This document shows positions 33,086-40,476 of a DNA stretch of 64,000 bases, in pieces. Within the stretch, counting starts at the first letter, position 1. Each line of letters starts with the position of its first letter. The stretch covers positions 186,001 to 250,000 of the forward strand of contig NZ_JHVK01000001.1 of the NCBI RefSeq assembly GCF_000620105.1, written 5' to 3'. Below the pieces are notes generated by a model that ran no database searches, was not told where the DNA came from, and saw nothing but the letters and a program-made list of their open reading frames with translations. Position numbers and translations under genes: made by a program. The stretch is from Microvirgula aerodenitrificans DSM 15089. Lineage in GTDB: Bacteria > Pseudomonadota > Gammaproteobacteria > Burkholderiales > Aquaspirillaceae.

Positions 33086-34114
33086 TTACGCTACCGGATA
33101 GGGCAGGGTGCCGGCCGTCAGCGCCGGTCCGTCCGGGGCGCCGAGATGCACCCCGGATGCCCAGGCCGACAGCTGCGCGACCGCCAGTACTTCGCTGCCA
33201 CCGTGAGCCGCCGGCACCGACTGCACGATCTTGCCGATCGACTGCTCGCCGGTTTCCGCCGCGTACAGGTCCTGGCCGGCGCTGGCATCGGCATCGACAT
33301 GGGCACGCAGCATGCGCCGCTTGACCTTGCCGATGTACTGGGTGCGGGCGACGATTTCCTGGCCCGGATAGCAGCCTTTCTTGAAATTGACCGCGCCAAG
33401 CAGCTCCATATTGGTCATCTGCGGCACGAAGGCTTCCTGGGTGGCCAGGCTGATCCACGGGGTGCCGGTGGCGATGTCGTGCCAGTCCCACGCGGCTTCG
33501 CCGGTCGCTTGCGAACCGGCTTCCTGCAGCGCATGCCAGACGTCCGCCGCCCGGTCTTCCGCGACCATGACGACAAAGCGCTCGCCCGGCAGGCGGATGA
33601 CTTCGCCACCGTCGAAGGCGGTCAGGCTGAAATCGGCGGCCGGTGCGGGGGCGATGACGCCGGCACGGCGGGCGGCGTGCTCGCCGGCGATGCCGAGCAG
33701 GACCTGTCCGGTCAGCGGGGCATGGCTGACCTTGCTGCGCAGGATGAACATGCCGAGACGGCGGTCGATGGCGCTGGCGAGGTCTGCGGCCAGCAGCAGC
33801 CGGTAGCGGCCGTCGCGCTGCCAGATCAGGAAACTGGCCAGCATGCGGCCCTTGGCGGTCGAGTAGCTGGACAGCTGGGCGCTGGTCGCGTCGACCTGGC
33901 GTACATCGCTGGAAAACTGGCTTTGCAGGAAGGCCTGCGCATCGTCGCCGGCAAAATCGAGCACGGCGAACCGGGTCAGCGGCGTGACGGTCGGCGCGTG
34001 TGCCGCTGCCAGCCCGCTGTCGGCGCGCGCGTCGCGGCCGGCGAAGGCGCTGACATGACCATCGGTAACGACCGCGCCTTGCGCGGCCAGGAATTCGAGC
34101 CAGGATGCATTCAT
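33086..34114 (-). CDS. ygfZ: Folate-binding protein YgfZ (GcvT-like)
   Basis: The 342-residue protein has the GcvT-like fold with the YgfZ signature KGCYPGQEIVART preceded by EAFVPQMTNMELLGAVNF, and DFAGDDAQAFLQSQFSSDV near the start. YgfZ uses tetrahydrofolate and supports maintenance of iron-sulfur enzymes such as MiaB. Start 34114 (MNASWLEFLAAQGA) fits the family. Just downstream on the minus strand, 147 bases away, lies the PAS-GGDEF-EAL gene, so they are probably separate transcripts. Confidence 0.92.
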   Translation of the reverse strand: MNASWLEFLAAQGAVVTDGHVSAFAGRDARADSGLAAAHAPTVTPLTRFAVLDFAGDDAQAFLQSQFSSDVRQVDATSAQLSSYSTAKGRMLASFLIWQRDGRYRLLLAADLASAIDRRLGMFILRSKVSHAPLTGQVLLGIAGEHAARRAGVIAPAPAADFSLTAFDGGEVIRLPGERFVVMVAEDRAADVWHALQEAGSQATGEAAWDWHDIATGTPWISLATQEAFVPQMTNMELLGAVNFKKGCYPGQEIVARTQYIGKVKRRMLRAHVDADASAGQDLYAAETGEQSIGKIVQSVPAAHGGSEVLAVAQLSAWASGVHLGAPDGPALTAGTLPYPVA

Positions 34115-34205
34115 GCTGAGGGATTCTCCATTGGGCGCGGCGGTATCGATCGTGCCGTGCGATGTACTGGCGGACAAGATGGGGACGGCAGGCCGGGTCG
34201 ACAAG

Positions 34206-34246
34206 TAAAAAAATGCCGGCGTGTCCCGAAAGGGGCACGCCGGCAT
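34206..34246 (-). terminator. Intrinsic terminator of argS
   Basis: An 11-bp stem ATGCCGGCGTG/CACGCCGGCAT (34213-34223, 34236-34246) with a 12-base loop is followed on the minus strand by seven T residues. It starts 47 bases after the argS stop. Confidence 0.9.
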
Positions 34247-34293
34247 GCGGTTCGCGAACGGAACCGGCGCGAACCGGTTCCCGTTCCCCGGGC

Positions 34294-36015
34294 TTACATC
34301 GACTCGAGCACTTCGATGCCGAGCAGGTCCAGACCGGTACGCAGCGTTTCCGCCGTGATCCGGGCCAGCTTCAGGCGGCTGGCGCGCACGGCGCCTTCGC
34401 TCTTCAGCACCGGGCAGGCTTCGTAGAAGCGCATGAAGTGGGTGGCAACCTGGTACAGGTAACCACATAGCACGTGCGGCAGGCAGTCGTCGGCCACGGC
34501 ATTCAGCGTGTCGCCAAACTGTGCCAGTACCAGGGCGAGCTGTTTCTCGGCCGGTTCGTTCAGTTGCAGCGGTGCGCTGGCGTCAAAGGCGCCGGCCTTG
34601 CGGAAGATGCTGGCCACGCGGGTGTAGGCATACTGCAGGTACGGGGCGGTATTGCCCTCAAACGCCAGCATCAGGTCCCAGTTGAAGATGTAGTCGCTGT
34701 TGCGGTTCTTCGACAGGTCGGCGTACTTGACCGCGCCGATGCCGACCGCGTGGGCGATCTTGCGGCGTTCGGCTTCCGCCAGGTCCGGGTTCTTTTCGCT
34801 GACCAGGGCAAAGGCGCGTTCTTCGGCCTCGTCCAGCAGCTCGATCAGCTTGACCGTGCCACCGGTGCGGGTCTTGAACGGCTTGCCGTCGTCACCCATC
34901 ATCGTGCCGAAGCCGACGTGCTCCAGCGACATGCCGGCCGGGGCGAAGCCGGCCTTGCGGCAGATGCTGAACATCTGCTGGAAGTGCTGGCTCTGGCGCG
35001 CATCGACCACGTAGATCACGCGGTCAAGGTGTAGCGTCTTGTGGCGGTAGCGCACGGCACCGATATCGGTGGTGGTGTACAGGAAGCCGCCGTCCTTTTT
35101 CTGCACGATGACGCCCATCGGTTCGCCGTCGTGGTTCTTGAATTCGTTCAGGTACACGACCTGGGCGCCGTTGTCTTCGGTCAGCAGGCCGGCATCGTGC
35201 AGTTCCTGGACGATGATCGGCAGGTCGTCGTTGTAGGACGATTCGCCGCGCACGTCGTCGCGGGTCAGACCGACGCCAAGCTTGCGGTAGACCGCCTCGC
35301 AATGCTTCAGCGACACGTCGACGAACTGTCTCCACAGTGCCAGCACGTCAGCGTCACCGCCCTGCAGGCGCACCACGTAGTCGCGGGCGCGATCGGCGAA
35401 GTCTGCGTCTTCGTCAAAGCGGATCTTGGCCTTGCGGTAGAAGCCTTCCAGGTCGTTCAGTTCCAGCGCGGCATTGCCGGCCTGCTGGGTTTCCACCAGG
35501 TAGGCAGTCAGCATGCCGAACTGGGTGCCCCAGTCGCCGACGTGGTTGCCACGCACCAGGTCATGGCCGAGATAGTCGACCACGCGGGCCAGCGTGTCGC
35601 CGATGATGGTCGAGCGCAGGTGGCCGACGTGCATTTCCTTGGCCAGGTTCGGCGACGAGTATTCGACCATCACGCGTTTGGTCGGCTGCTGCGGTTCGAC
35701 GCCGAGCTTCGGCTGTTCGAGTACATGGTCCAGGCGCGATGCCAGGAAGGCCGGATCCAGCGTGATGTTGATGAAGCCCGGTCCGGCGATGTCGACCTTG
35801 CTGGCAATGCCGGTCAGGTCGAGCTTGTCGATGACTTTCTGCGCCAGCTCTCGCGGATTCATCTTCAGCTGTTTGGCCGCGGACATCACGCCGTTGGCCT
35901 GGTAATCGCCGAACTCTGGTCGGCTTGCGGGTTGCAGTAGCGGCTGGGCGTCGGGGACACCGGCGGCGGCGAGCGCGGCGGCGAGCTTGTCTTGCAGAAG
36001 ATGTTGCAGCGTCAT
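34294..36015 (-). CDS. argS: Arginyl-tRNA synthetase
   Basis: This 573-residue class I synthetase starts at 36015 (MTLQHLLQDKLAAALAAAG). It has the N-terminal Add-1 domain that recognises the tRNA D-loop, the HIGH-type motif in SSPNLAKEMHVGHLRSTIIGD, VGDWGTQFGML, and the DALR anticodon-binding domain at the C-terminus (ARITAETLRTGLDLLGIEVLESM). The KMSK loop is replaced by GDDGKPFKTRTG, as in many ArgS enzymes. It charges tRNA-Arg in the cytoplasm. The neighbour on the right reads the same way but has its own terminator. Confidence 0.96.
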   Translation of the reverse strand: MTLQHLLQDKLAAALAAAGVPDAQPLLQPASRPEFGDYQANGVMSAAKQLKMNPRELAQKVIDKLDLTGIASKVDIAGPGFINITLDPAFLASRLDHVLEQPKLGVEPQQPTKRVMVEYSSPNLAKEMHVGHLRSTIIGDTLARVVDYLGHDLVRGNHVGDWGTQFGMLTAYLVETQQAGNAALELNDLEGFYRKAKIRFDEDADFADRARDYVVRLQGGDADVLALWRQFVDVSLKHCEAVYRKLGVGLTRDDVRGESSYNDDLPIIVQELHDAGLLTEDNGAQVVYLNEFKNHDGEPMGVIVQKKDGGFLYTTTDIGAVRYRHKTLHLDRVIYVVDARQSQHFQQMFSICRKAGFAPAGMSLEHVGFGTMMGDDGKPFKTRTGGTVKLIELLDEAEERAFALVSEKNPDLAEAERRKIAHAVGIGAVKYADLSKNRNSDYIFNWDLMLAFEGNTAPYLQYAYTRVASIFRKAGAFDASAPLQLNEPAEKQLALVLAQFGDTLNAVADDCLPHVLCGYLYQVATHFMRFYEACPVLKSEGAVRASRLKLARITAETLRTGLDLLGIEVLESM

Positions 36016-36172
36016 CTTGCGGATTCCGTAGTGAGGGGCGCGGTAAAAAAGCTGCAAATAACAGCCAAAGCAGCATTGATGCCGGCAAATGCAGAAAAGT
36101 ACCGCTTGATTGTATGTCCGGGCCCCCCGCCCCGGCAACGCTGGATATCCGGAACTTCCCGAAAGGGAAAGG

Positions 36173-36194
36173 AAAAACCGCCACGAAGGCGGTT
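36173..36194 (-). terminator. Intrinsic terminator after the AhpD-like gene
   Basis: A 6-bp stem ACCGCC/GGCGGT with loop ACGAA (36177-36193) is followed on the minus strand by T5. It lies in the 248-base gap before argS, which otherwise shows no gene. Confidence 0.7.
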
Positions 36195-36263
36195 GCGGAC
36201 TGCTTGCAAGGGTGGGCACCGGCGGTTGCCGTGGCGTCGGTGCCCCCGGCCGATGGCAGGGCG

Positions 36264-36626
36264 TCAGCGTGCGTCGGTGGCGGCGGCGCTGAATTCGTCG
36301 AAGGCGGCGATGGCGTTGGCCGAGTACATCAGCGACGGTCCGCCGCCCATGTAGACCGCCATGCCGAGGGCTTCCTCGACTTCGGCCTTGCTGGCACCCA
36401 GCCTGACCAGCGCCTGGGTATGGAAGCCGATGCAACCGTCGCAGCGCGCGGCGACGCCGAGTGCGAGGGCGATCAGTTCCTTGGTCTTGTGGTCCAGTGC
36501 GCCGTCGCGGGTGGCGGCGCGGCCGAGATCGCCGAAGCCTTTCATCAGCTCGGGCAGATCGCTGCGCAGCGCGGACAGGTTCTGGGTAAGGGTCCGGGTC
36601 AGATCACGGTAATCGGTGCTGTTCAT
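36264..36626 (-). CDS. AhpD-like carboxymuconolactone decarboxylase family protein
   Basis: The 120-residue helical protein has the CMD/AhpD signature KTKELIALALGVAARCDGCIGFHTQALVRLGAS, with the redox CxxC (C-D-G-C) and following histidine of AhpD-type peroxidase partners. It probably acts in thiol redox or peroxide defence and not in muconolactone catabolism. It follows the DUF2892 gene by 6 bases and shares its promoter at 36882-36912, so the two are one operon. Sulfur or thiol stress is a plausible trigger. Confidence 0.88.
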   Translation of the reverse strand: MNSTDYRDLTRTLTQNLSALRSDLPELMKGFGDLGRAATRDGALDHKTKELIALALGVAARCDGCIGFHTQALVRLGASKAEVEEALGMAVYMGGGPSLMYSANAIAAFDEFSAAATDAR

Positions 36627-36632
36627 GTGGAT

Positions 36633-36851
36633 TTACTCCGCTTTCTTGCAGGTTTTGCCGCTGCAGCAACTGCCGCAGGTGTTCAGACCGAGCAGCCGGT
36701 AGGCAAAGCAGAAACGGAATACGCCGCTGGCCAGGACCAGCAGGCCGATCCAGCCCCAGGCGCCAATCCAGCCGAGTGCCGTGGCGGCGATCAGCGCCAG
36801 GCCGGCGATGATGCGAAGGATGCGGTCGGGACCGCCCACATTGGCTTGCAT
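36633..36851 (-). CDS. DUF2892 membrane protein with Cys-rich tail
   Basis: The 72-residue product begins MQANVGGPDRILRIIAGL, the DUF2892 start, then has two membrane helices (about 11-30 and 32-50) and the family block FRFCFAYRLLGLNT. The C-terminus is CGSCCSGKTCKK, with four cysteines clustered in ten residues, suggesting metal or persulfide binding. DUF2892 proteins are often encoded with rhodanese, sulfide oxidation or BigR-type regulator genes. Here the partner is an AhpD-like protein. Confidence 0.88.
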   Translation of the reverse strand: MQANVGGPDRILRIIAGLALIAATALGWIGAWGWIGLLVLASGVFRFCFAYRLLGLNTCGSCCSGKTCKKAE

Positions 36852-36881
36852 GTTGTTCTCCGGGTTAACAATACACTGGCA

Positions 36882-36912
36882 AATATAATAACAAATAACA
36901 TTATATTATCAA
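36882..36912 (-). promoter_or_regulatory. Promoter with embedded inverted repeat for DUF2892-AhpD operon
   Basis: On the minus strand TTGATA (36912-36907) and TATTAT (36890-36885) form a sigma-70 promoter with a 16-base spacer. The inverted arms AATATAAT (36882-36889) and ATTATATT (36900-36907) cover the -10 box and the end of the -35 box, the layout expected for a repressor of ArsR/BigR type. Confidence 0.6.
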
Positions 36913-36946
36913 GCATATTGTTTCCCGGCCGGGCCGGGGCTGCGCG

Positions 36947-37849
36947 CTAGCGGAGGGAGGCCATGAGTTCGACCACCCAGTCGATAAAGGCCCGCAGCCG
37001 CGCGTTGCTGTGCCTGGTGCGATGAAAAGCCACGTGTATGGGCATGGGGTCGACGTGCCAGCCCTCGAACAGACGCTGCAGCCGGCCCTCGCTGACTGCC
37101 TGGCGGGCCATGTAGTCGGGCAGCAGGACGACGCCCAGCCCGGCCTGGCCGGCCGCCAGATAGGCATTGCCATCATTGAGCGCCAGGGCGTAGTGGCCGC
37201 GCACGGGGATGCTCTCGTTCCCGCGCCGCAGCGCATAAGGCTGCGGCAGATTGCGGTACTCCCACAGAAAACCGACCAGGCTGTGCTCCGGCCCCGCCAG
37301 CTGGCCCGGGTGTGCGGGCATCCCCTTGCGGGTCAGATAAGACGGCGCCGCGTATACCGACATCTGCAGATCCCCGACATGTCTGGCGATCAGGGACTGG
37401 TCGGTGACGGGTCCGCCGCGCACCACGCAATCAATACTCTCGTCGAGCAGATCGGCCATGCGATCGCCGGCACCCATGTGCAGCTCGATGCCGGGATAGC
37501 GTTCAAAAAACGCCGGCAGCGCAGGCACCAGCACCATGCTGGCCAGCGGCCCGGGTACGTCGACGCGCAGCCGGCCCGCGGGCGTGCCCAGCGCCTGCGG
37601 AAGATCCGCCTCGGCCCGGTCCAGATCGGCCAGCAGCTGGACTACTCGCTCGTAATAAATGCTGCCGGCCTGGGTCAGCCCGACCTTGCGCGTGGTGCGG
37701 TGAAGCAGGCTCACGCGCAGCCGCGCTTCCAGTTGCTGGACCAGCTGAGTGGCCGTGGTCCGGCTGATGTGCAGGGCATCCGCTGCCCTGGTGAAGCTGC
37801 CGGTCTCCACGACCCTGGCAAAAGCCTGCATGGCGTCGAAACGGTCCAA
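36947..37849 (-). CDS. LysR-family transcriptional regulator
   Basis: The 300-residue product has an N-terminal winged HTH (MDRFDAMQAFARVVETGSFTRAADALHISRTTATQLVQQLEARLRVSLLHRTTRKVGLT) and a periplasmic-binding-like effector domain (about 90-295). The sequence RRGNESIPVRGHYALALNDGNAYLAAGQAGLGVVLLP resembles the AaeR/PgrR-like group. It is divergent from a RidA-family gene with a perfect LysR-type operator between them, so it very likely controls that gene and itself. The effector is unknown. Confidence 0.92.
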   Translation of the reverse strand: MDRFDAMQAFARVVETGSFTRAADALHISRTTATQLVQQLEARLRVSLLHRTTRKVGLTQAGSIYYERVVQLLADLDRAEADLPQALGTPAGRLRVDVPGPLASMVLVPALPAFFERYPGIELHMGAGDRMADLLDESIDCVVRGGPVTDQSLIARHVGDLQMSVYAAPSYLTRKGMPAHPGQLAGPEHSLVGFLWEYRNLPQPYALRRGNESIPVRGHYALALNDGNAYLAAGQAGLGVVLLPDYMARQAVSEGRLQRLFEGWHVDPMPIHVAFHRTRHSNARLRAFIDWVVELMASLR

Positions 37850-37872
37850 TGGCGCGCTCCCTCTCTGTCGAT

Positions 37873-37891
37873 TGTTTGAATTTTACAAACA
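37873..37891. promoter_or_regulatory. LysR-type operator between the LysR and RidA genes
   Basis: TGTTTG (37873-37878) and CAAACA (37886-37891) are perfect inverted arms with a 7-base centre and contain the T-N11-A LysR box. The element lies 24 bases upstream of the LysR start and 83 bases upstream of the RidA start. Confidence 0.75.
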
Positions 37892-37973
37892 GCGCTGGGG
37901 AGTATTGCCTGTTTATCGCGGCCAGGCCCTCGCGGATAGTGGCGGCTCCTGTCACTTCGTGGTCGAGACTTTC

Positions 37974-38378
37974 ATGAGCAATGTTCGCCAGGTCGTTTTT
38001 CCCGCCGGCCGTCAGGCCTTGTACGAGAAAAACCGCTATTCGCCCGCCATCCGCGCCAACGGCTTTCTTTTCGTGTCCGGCCAGGTCGGCAGCCGCGAGG
38101 ACGGCTCGCCCGAGCCCGGTCTGGAAGCACAGATCCGCCGGGCGTTTGACAATCTCAACGCCATCCTGTCAGCCGCAGGCTGCAGCTTTGATCATGTCAT
38201 CGATGTCACGCTGTTTATCGTCAACCCCGAGGCCGTGCTCGATACCCTGTGGAAGGTCCTGCCCGATTACTGGGGGGAGGCGCCCCATCCTGCACTCACC
38301 GCCGTGGGCGTTACCTGGCTGTACGGCTTTGATCTCGAGATCAAGGTGGTGGCCAGGCTGCCCGGGGCCAGGCCGTAG
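37974..38378 (+). CDS. RidA/YjgF-family protein
   Basis: The 134-residue product has the RidA fold: YSPAIRANGFLFVSGQVGSREDG, EAQIRRAFDNLNAILSAAGCSFDHVIDVTLFIVN, and PALTAVGVTWLYGFDLEIKVVARL. The arginine that binds the carboxylate of enamines in RidA (near the C-terminal R in TRAxxxV) is replaced by glycine/valine (AVGVTWL), so this is probably a non-RidA subfamily member with another reaction. The gene is the apparent target of the divergent LysR regulator. Confidence 0.88.
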   Translation: MSNVRQVVFPAGRQALYEKNRYSPAIRANGFLFVSGQVGSREDGSPEPGLEAQIRRAFDNLNAILSAAGCSFDHVIDVTLFIVNPEAVLDTLWKVLPDYWGEAPHPALTAVGVTWLYGFDLEIKVVARLPGARP

Positions 38379-38449
38379 CGAGGATGCCTGTGCCCGCACG
38401 CCTTGACCTGCAGGGCGTTGCCTCATGACCGTTGCCCCGCAATGCAAAG

Positions 38450-38519
38450 GGCGGCAAGGACGCCCCCCTCTGTCCTGCGCACTTGCGTGCGCAAAACAGG
38501 GAGCAGAATCCTTGCCGCC
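38450..38519. repeat. Nested inverted repeat between ridA-like and copper chaperone genes
   Basis: Outer arms GGCGGCAAGGA (38450-38460) and TCCTTGCCGCC (38509-38519) are perfect complements 48 bases apart. An inner repeat TGCGCAC (38476-38482)/GTGCGCA (38487-38493) lies between them. It falls between two convergent genes and could be a large bidirectional terminator or a dispersed repeat element. Confidence 0.65.
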
Positions 38520-38534
38520 CGGATGCTGTCCGGA

Positions 38535-39005
38535 TCAGTGCTCGCCGTGGGCGTCGGCCGCAGGGGCCTCACTGGTGGTCGCTTCGATCTTGACGTCGAC
38601 CCTGACATCGCCGGCGCGCTTGAAGTGCAGTGTCAGCGGGAACGATTCGCCGGCCAGCAGCGGCTTTTTCAGGCCGATCAGCATGATGTGGTAGCTGCCG
38701 GGTTGCAGTGCCACGCGCTGGCCCGGTTCGACGCTCACGCCATCGACCCGGCGCATCTTCAGCACGCCGTTGTCGTTGATATGGTTGTGGATTTCGACCC
38801 GGTCGGCGACATCGCCGTCGGCACCCTGCAGCGTGTCGGCGCTCTTGCCCTTGTTCTGCAGCGTCAGGTAGGCCGCGCCGGTCTTGACCGGGCCCGGTGT
38901 GGCGCGGGCCCACGGGTGGCCGATGGCGACGTCGCCGGCGGTATAGCTGTGGGCGAAGGCGGTGCTCGACAGCAGCAACAGGGCAGCGGATACAAAGGTC
39001 TTCAT
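38535..39005 (-). CDS. PCuAC-family periplasmic copper chaperone
   Basis: The 156-residue protein has a signal peptide (MKTFVSAALLLLSSTAFA) and the DUF461/PCuAC cupredoxin-like domain. The copper ligands of the family are visible: H in VEIHNHINDNGVLKMRRV with the M ten residues later, and H-x-M in GSYHIMLIGL. It delivers Cu(I) to cytochrome oxidase in the periplasm. The His-rich end (ADAHGEH) may add a weak metal site. A TonB gene lies 37 bases upstream on the same strand, but no cytochrome oxidase gene is near. Confidence 0.92.
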   Translation of the reverse strand: MKTFVSAALLLLSSTAFAHSYTAGDVAIGHPWARATPGPVKTGAAYLTLQNKGKSADTLQGADGDVADRVEIHNHINDNGVLKMRRVDGVSVEPGQRVALQPGSYHIMLIGLKKPLLAGESFPLTLHFKRAGDVRVDVKIEATTSEAPAADAHGEH

Positions 39006-39042
39006 TGGGGTGTCCTTGCAGAACGGGGTAAAGGGGGAGAAA

Positions 39043-39783
39043 TCAGCGGCTGTTGTCGAGCCGGAACAGAATGGGGACGCGGACCCAGCCGGCGACCGGC
39101 TGACCTTGCGACATCGCCGGCTCGAAACGCCAGCGGTGGACGGCGTCGGTCGCGGCGCGGTCGAGGCGCGGGAAGCCGCTGGAGGTGTCGATGTCGATGC
39201 TCTCCGGCCGTCCTGCCGCATTGACGCGGACCTTGAGAATGACGCGGCCTTCTTCGCCGAGGCTGCGCGATGCTGCCGGATAGGTCGGCGGTCGATTGCT
39301 GTACATCGAGCTGATGATTCTGGCTTCGTGCGGGCCGTCGCCGCTGCTGTCCTGCGTGCCGTGCCGGCCCTGACCGCCACTGGCGGTTGCGCTGCCGTCG
39401 GCCGTGGCGCTGCTGCTGTCCGGCGCGGCACTCGCTGCTGCCGGCGGACTGGCCGGTGCCGCCGGTGCCGCCGGTGCCGCGGTCGGTGCGGGCGGCTGCG
39501 GGCGGGTTTTCCGGGTGATGTCGGCCGGGGCGTCAGCTTGTTCGCGAGTGGGGATGCTGTGCGCCGGTGCGGTTGCGGCGGCCGGTCGGGCCTGTGGTGC
39601 CGGTGGTGCCGACGCCGGCGGTGCCTCGACCGGAGCGGCGACCGCCGGGGTGTACAGCATGGCCTGCAGCGGTCGCGGCGGGATTGGCGCACGCTCGACC
39701 ACCCACACGCCGGCCAGTGCCGCGAGAACGGCAATATGGGCAAGCGATACGGCAGCGGGAATCAGGGGGCGGGACATCAGCAT
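39043..39783 (-). CDS. tonB: TonB-family energy-transducing protein
   Basis: The 246-residue product has one N-terminal membrane anchor (about 8-28), a long Pro/Ala-rich spacer (about 30-140) and the C-terminal TonB domain (YPAASRSLGEEGRVILKVRVNAAGRPESIDIDTSSGFPRLDRAATDAVHRWRFEPA). It connects the proton motive force to outer-membrane receptors such as the one at 24252. exbB and exbD are not adjacent, so the motor partners lie elsewhere. A second start codon at 39777 is two residues downstream. Confidence 0.9.
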   Translation of the reverse strand: MLMSRPLIPAAVSLAHIAVLAALAGVWVVERAPIPPRPLQAMLYTPAVAAPVEAPPASAPPAPQARPAAATAPAHSIPTREQADAPADITRKTRPQPPAPTAAPAAPAAPASPPAAASAAPDSSSATADGSATASGGQGRHGTQDSSGDGPHEARIISSMYSNRPPTYPAASRSLGEEGRVILKVRVNAAGRPESIDIDTSSGFPRLDRAATDAVHRWRFEPAMSQGQPVAGWVRVPILFRLDNSR

Positions 39784-39869
39784 GGCGGCGCCAGTTTACC
39801 TGCGGCGGGCGGGCTGCGGGGGGCATGACGGTGGCGTGCGGCAATCCGTCGCAGGATGCTTGATGGTGA

Positions 39870-40460
39870 TCAGGTGCCGGCGTTGTCCAGCCGCTGCCAG
39901 ACCTGCCAGCGCTCGCGACCGCTGAAGATCGGCAGGCCGGTACAGCTCGGGCGATCGTCGATGCGGCGGAAGCCGGGTTCGAGCAATTGCTGCAGCCGGG
40001 TGTCGTGCAGGCCGAACGGCGGCCCCTTCGGCGTGTCGGCATGGAAGAAGTAGCCGGCCAGCAGGCCGCCGGGACGGATCAGGCGCGCCATCTGCGCGCC
40101 CCAGTCTGCCCAGGTGCGCGGCGGCAGCGCGCACAGCAGGGCCCGCTCGTAAATCCAGTCGTACGCGGGCTCGTCCAGGGCAAAGAAGTCGGCCTCGCGC
40201 AGCAGGCTGTCGTTGCCGATGACCTGGCGCGCCACGGCGATGGCGGCGGGGCTGAAGTCGATGGCGCTGACGGCGTGGCCGCGTTCGGCCAGCCAGCGTA
40301 CCTCGTAGCCGCTGCCGCAGCCGGGCACCAGCACCCGGCCACGCGGCTGTTCTTCGGCAAAGGCGGCAAACTCGACCGGCACCTGGCCCGCGTCCCACGG
40401 CGTGACGCCCTGCTGGTAGCGGGTATCCCAGAAGTCGGCAAGCGAGCTGTCCTGTGCCAT
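39870..40460 (-). CDS. tpm: Thiopurine S-methyltransferase-like SAM methyltransferase
   Basis: From ATG 40460 (MAQDSSLADFWDTRYQQGVTPWDAG) the product has 196 residues. It has the SAM motif VLVPGCGSGYEVRWLAERGHAVSAIDFS and TPMT-like blocks FALDEPAYDWIYERALLCALPPRTW and RLIRPGGLLAGYFF. Bacterial TPMT relatives methylate thiol, selenium or tellurium compounds. It starts 16 bases after the fatty-acid desaturase stop, on the same strand, so the genes may be co-transcribed. Confidence 0.88.
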   Translation of the reverse strand: MAQDSSLADFWDTRYQQGVTPWDAGQVPVEFAAFAEEQPRGRVLVPGCGSGYEVRWLAERGHAVSAIDFSPAAIAVARQVIGNDSLLREADFFALDEPAYDWIYERALLCALPPRTWADWGAQMARLIRPGGLLAGYFFHADTPKGPPFGLHDTRLQQLLEPGFRRIDDRPSCTGLPIFSGRERWQVWQRLDNAGT

Positions 40461-40476
40461 GGCTTTCTGCGTCCGT

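Noticed and set aside
31292-34426. 1044-codon plus-strand frame over the PAS-GGDEF-EAL and ygfZ genes
   Set aside because: It lies opposite two clear genes and has no domain, signal or start context.
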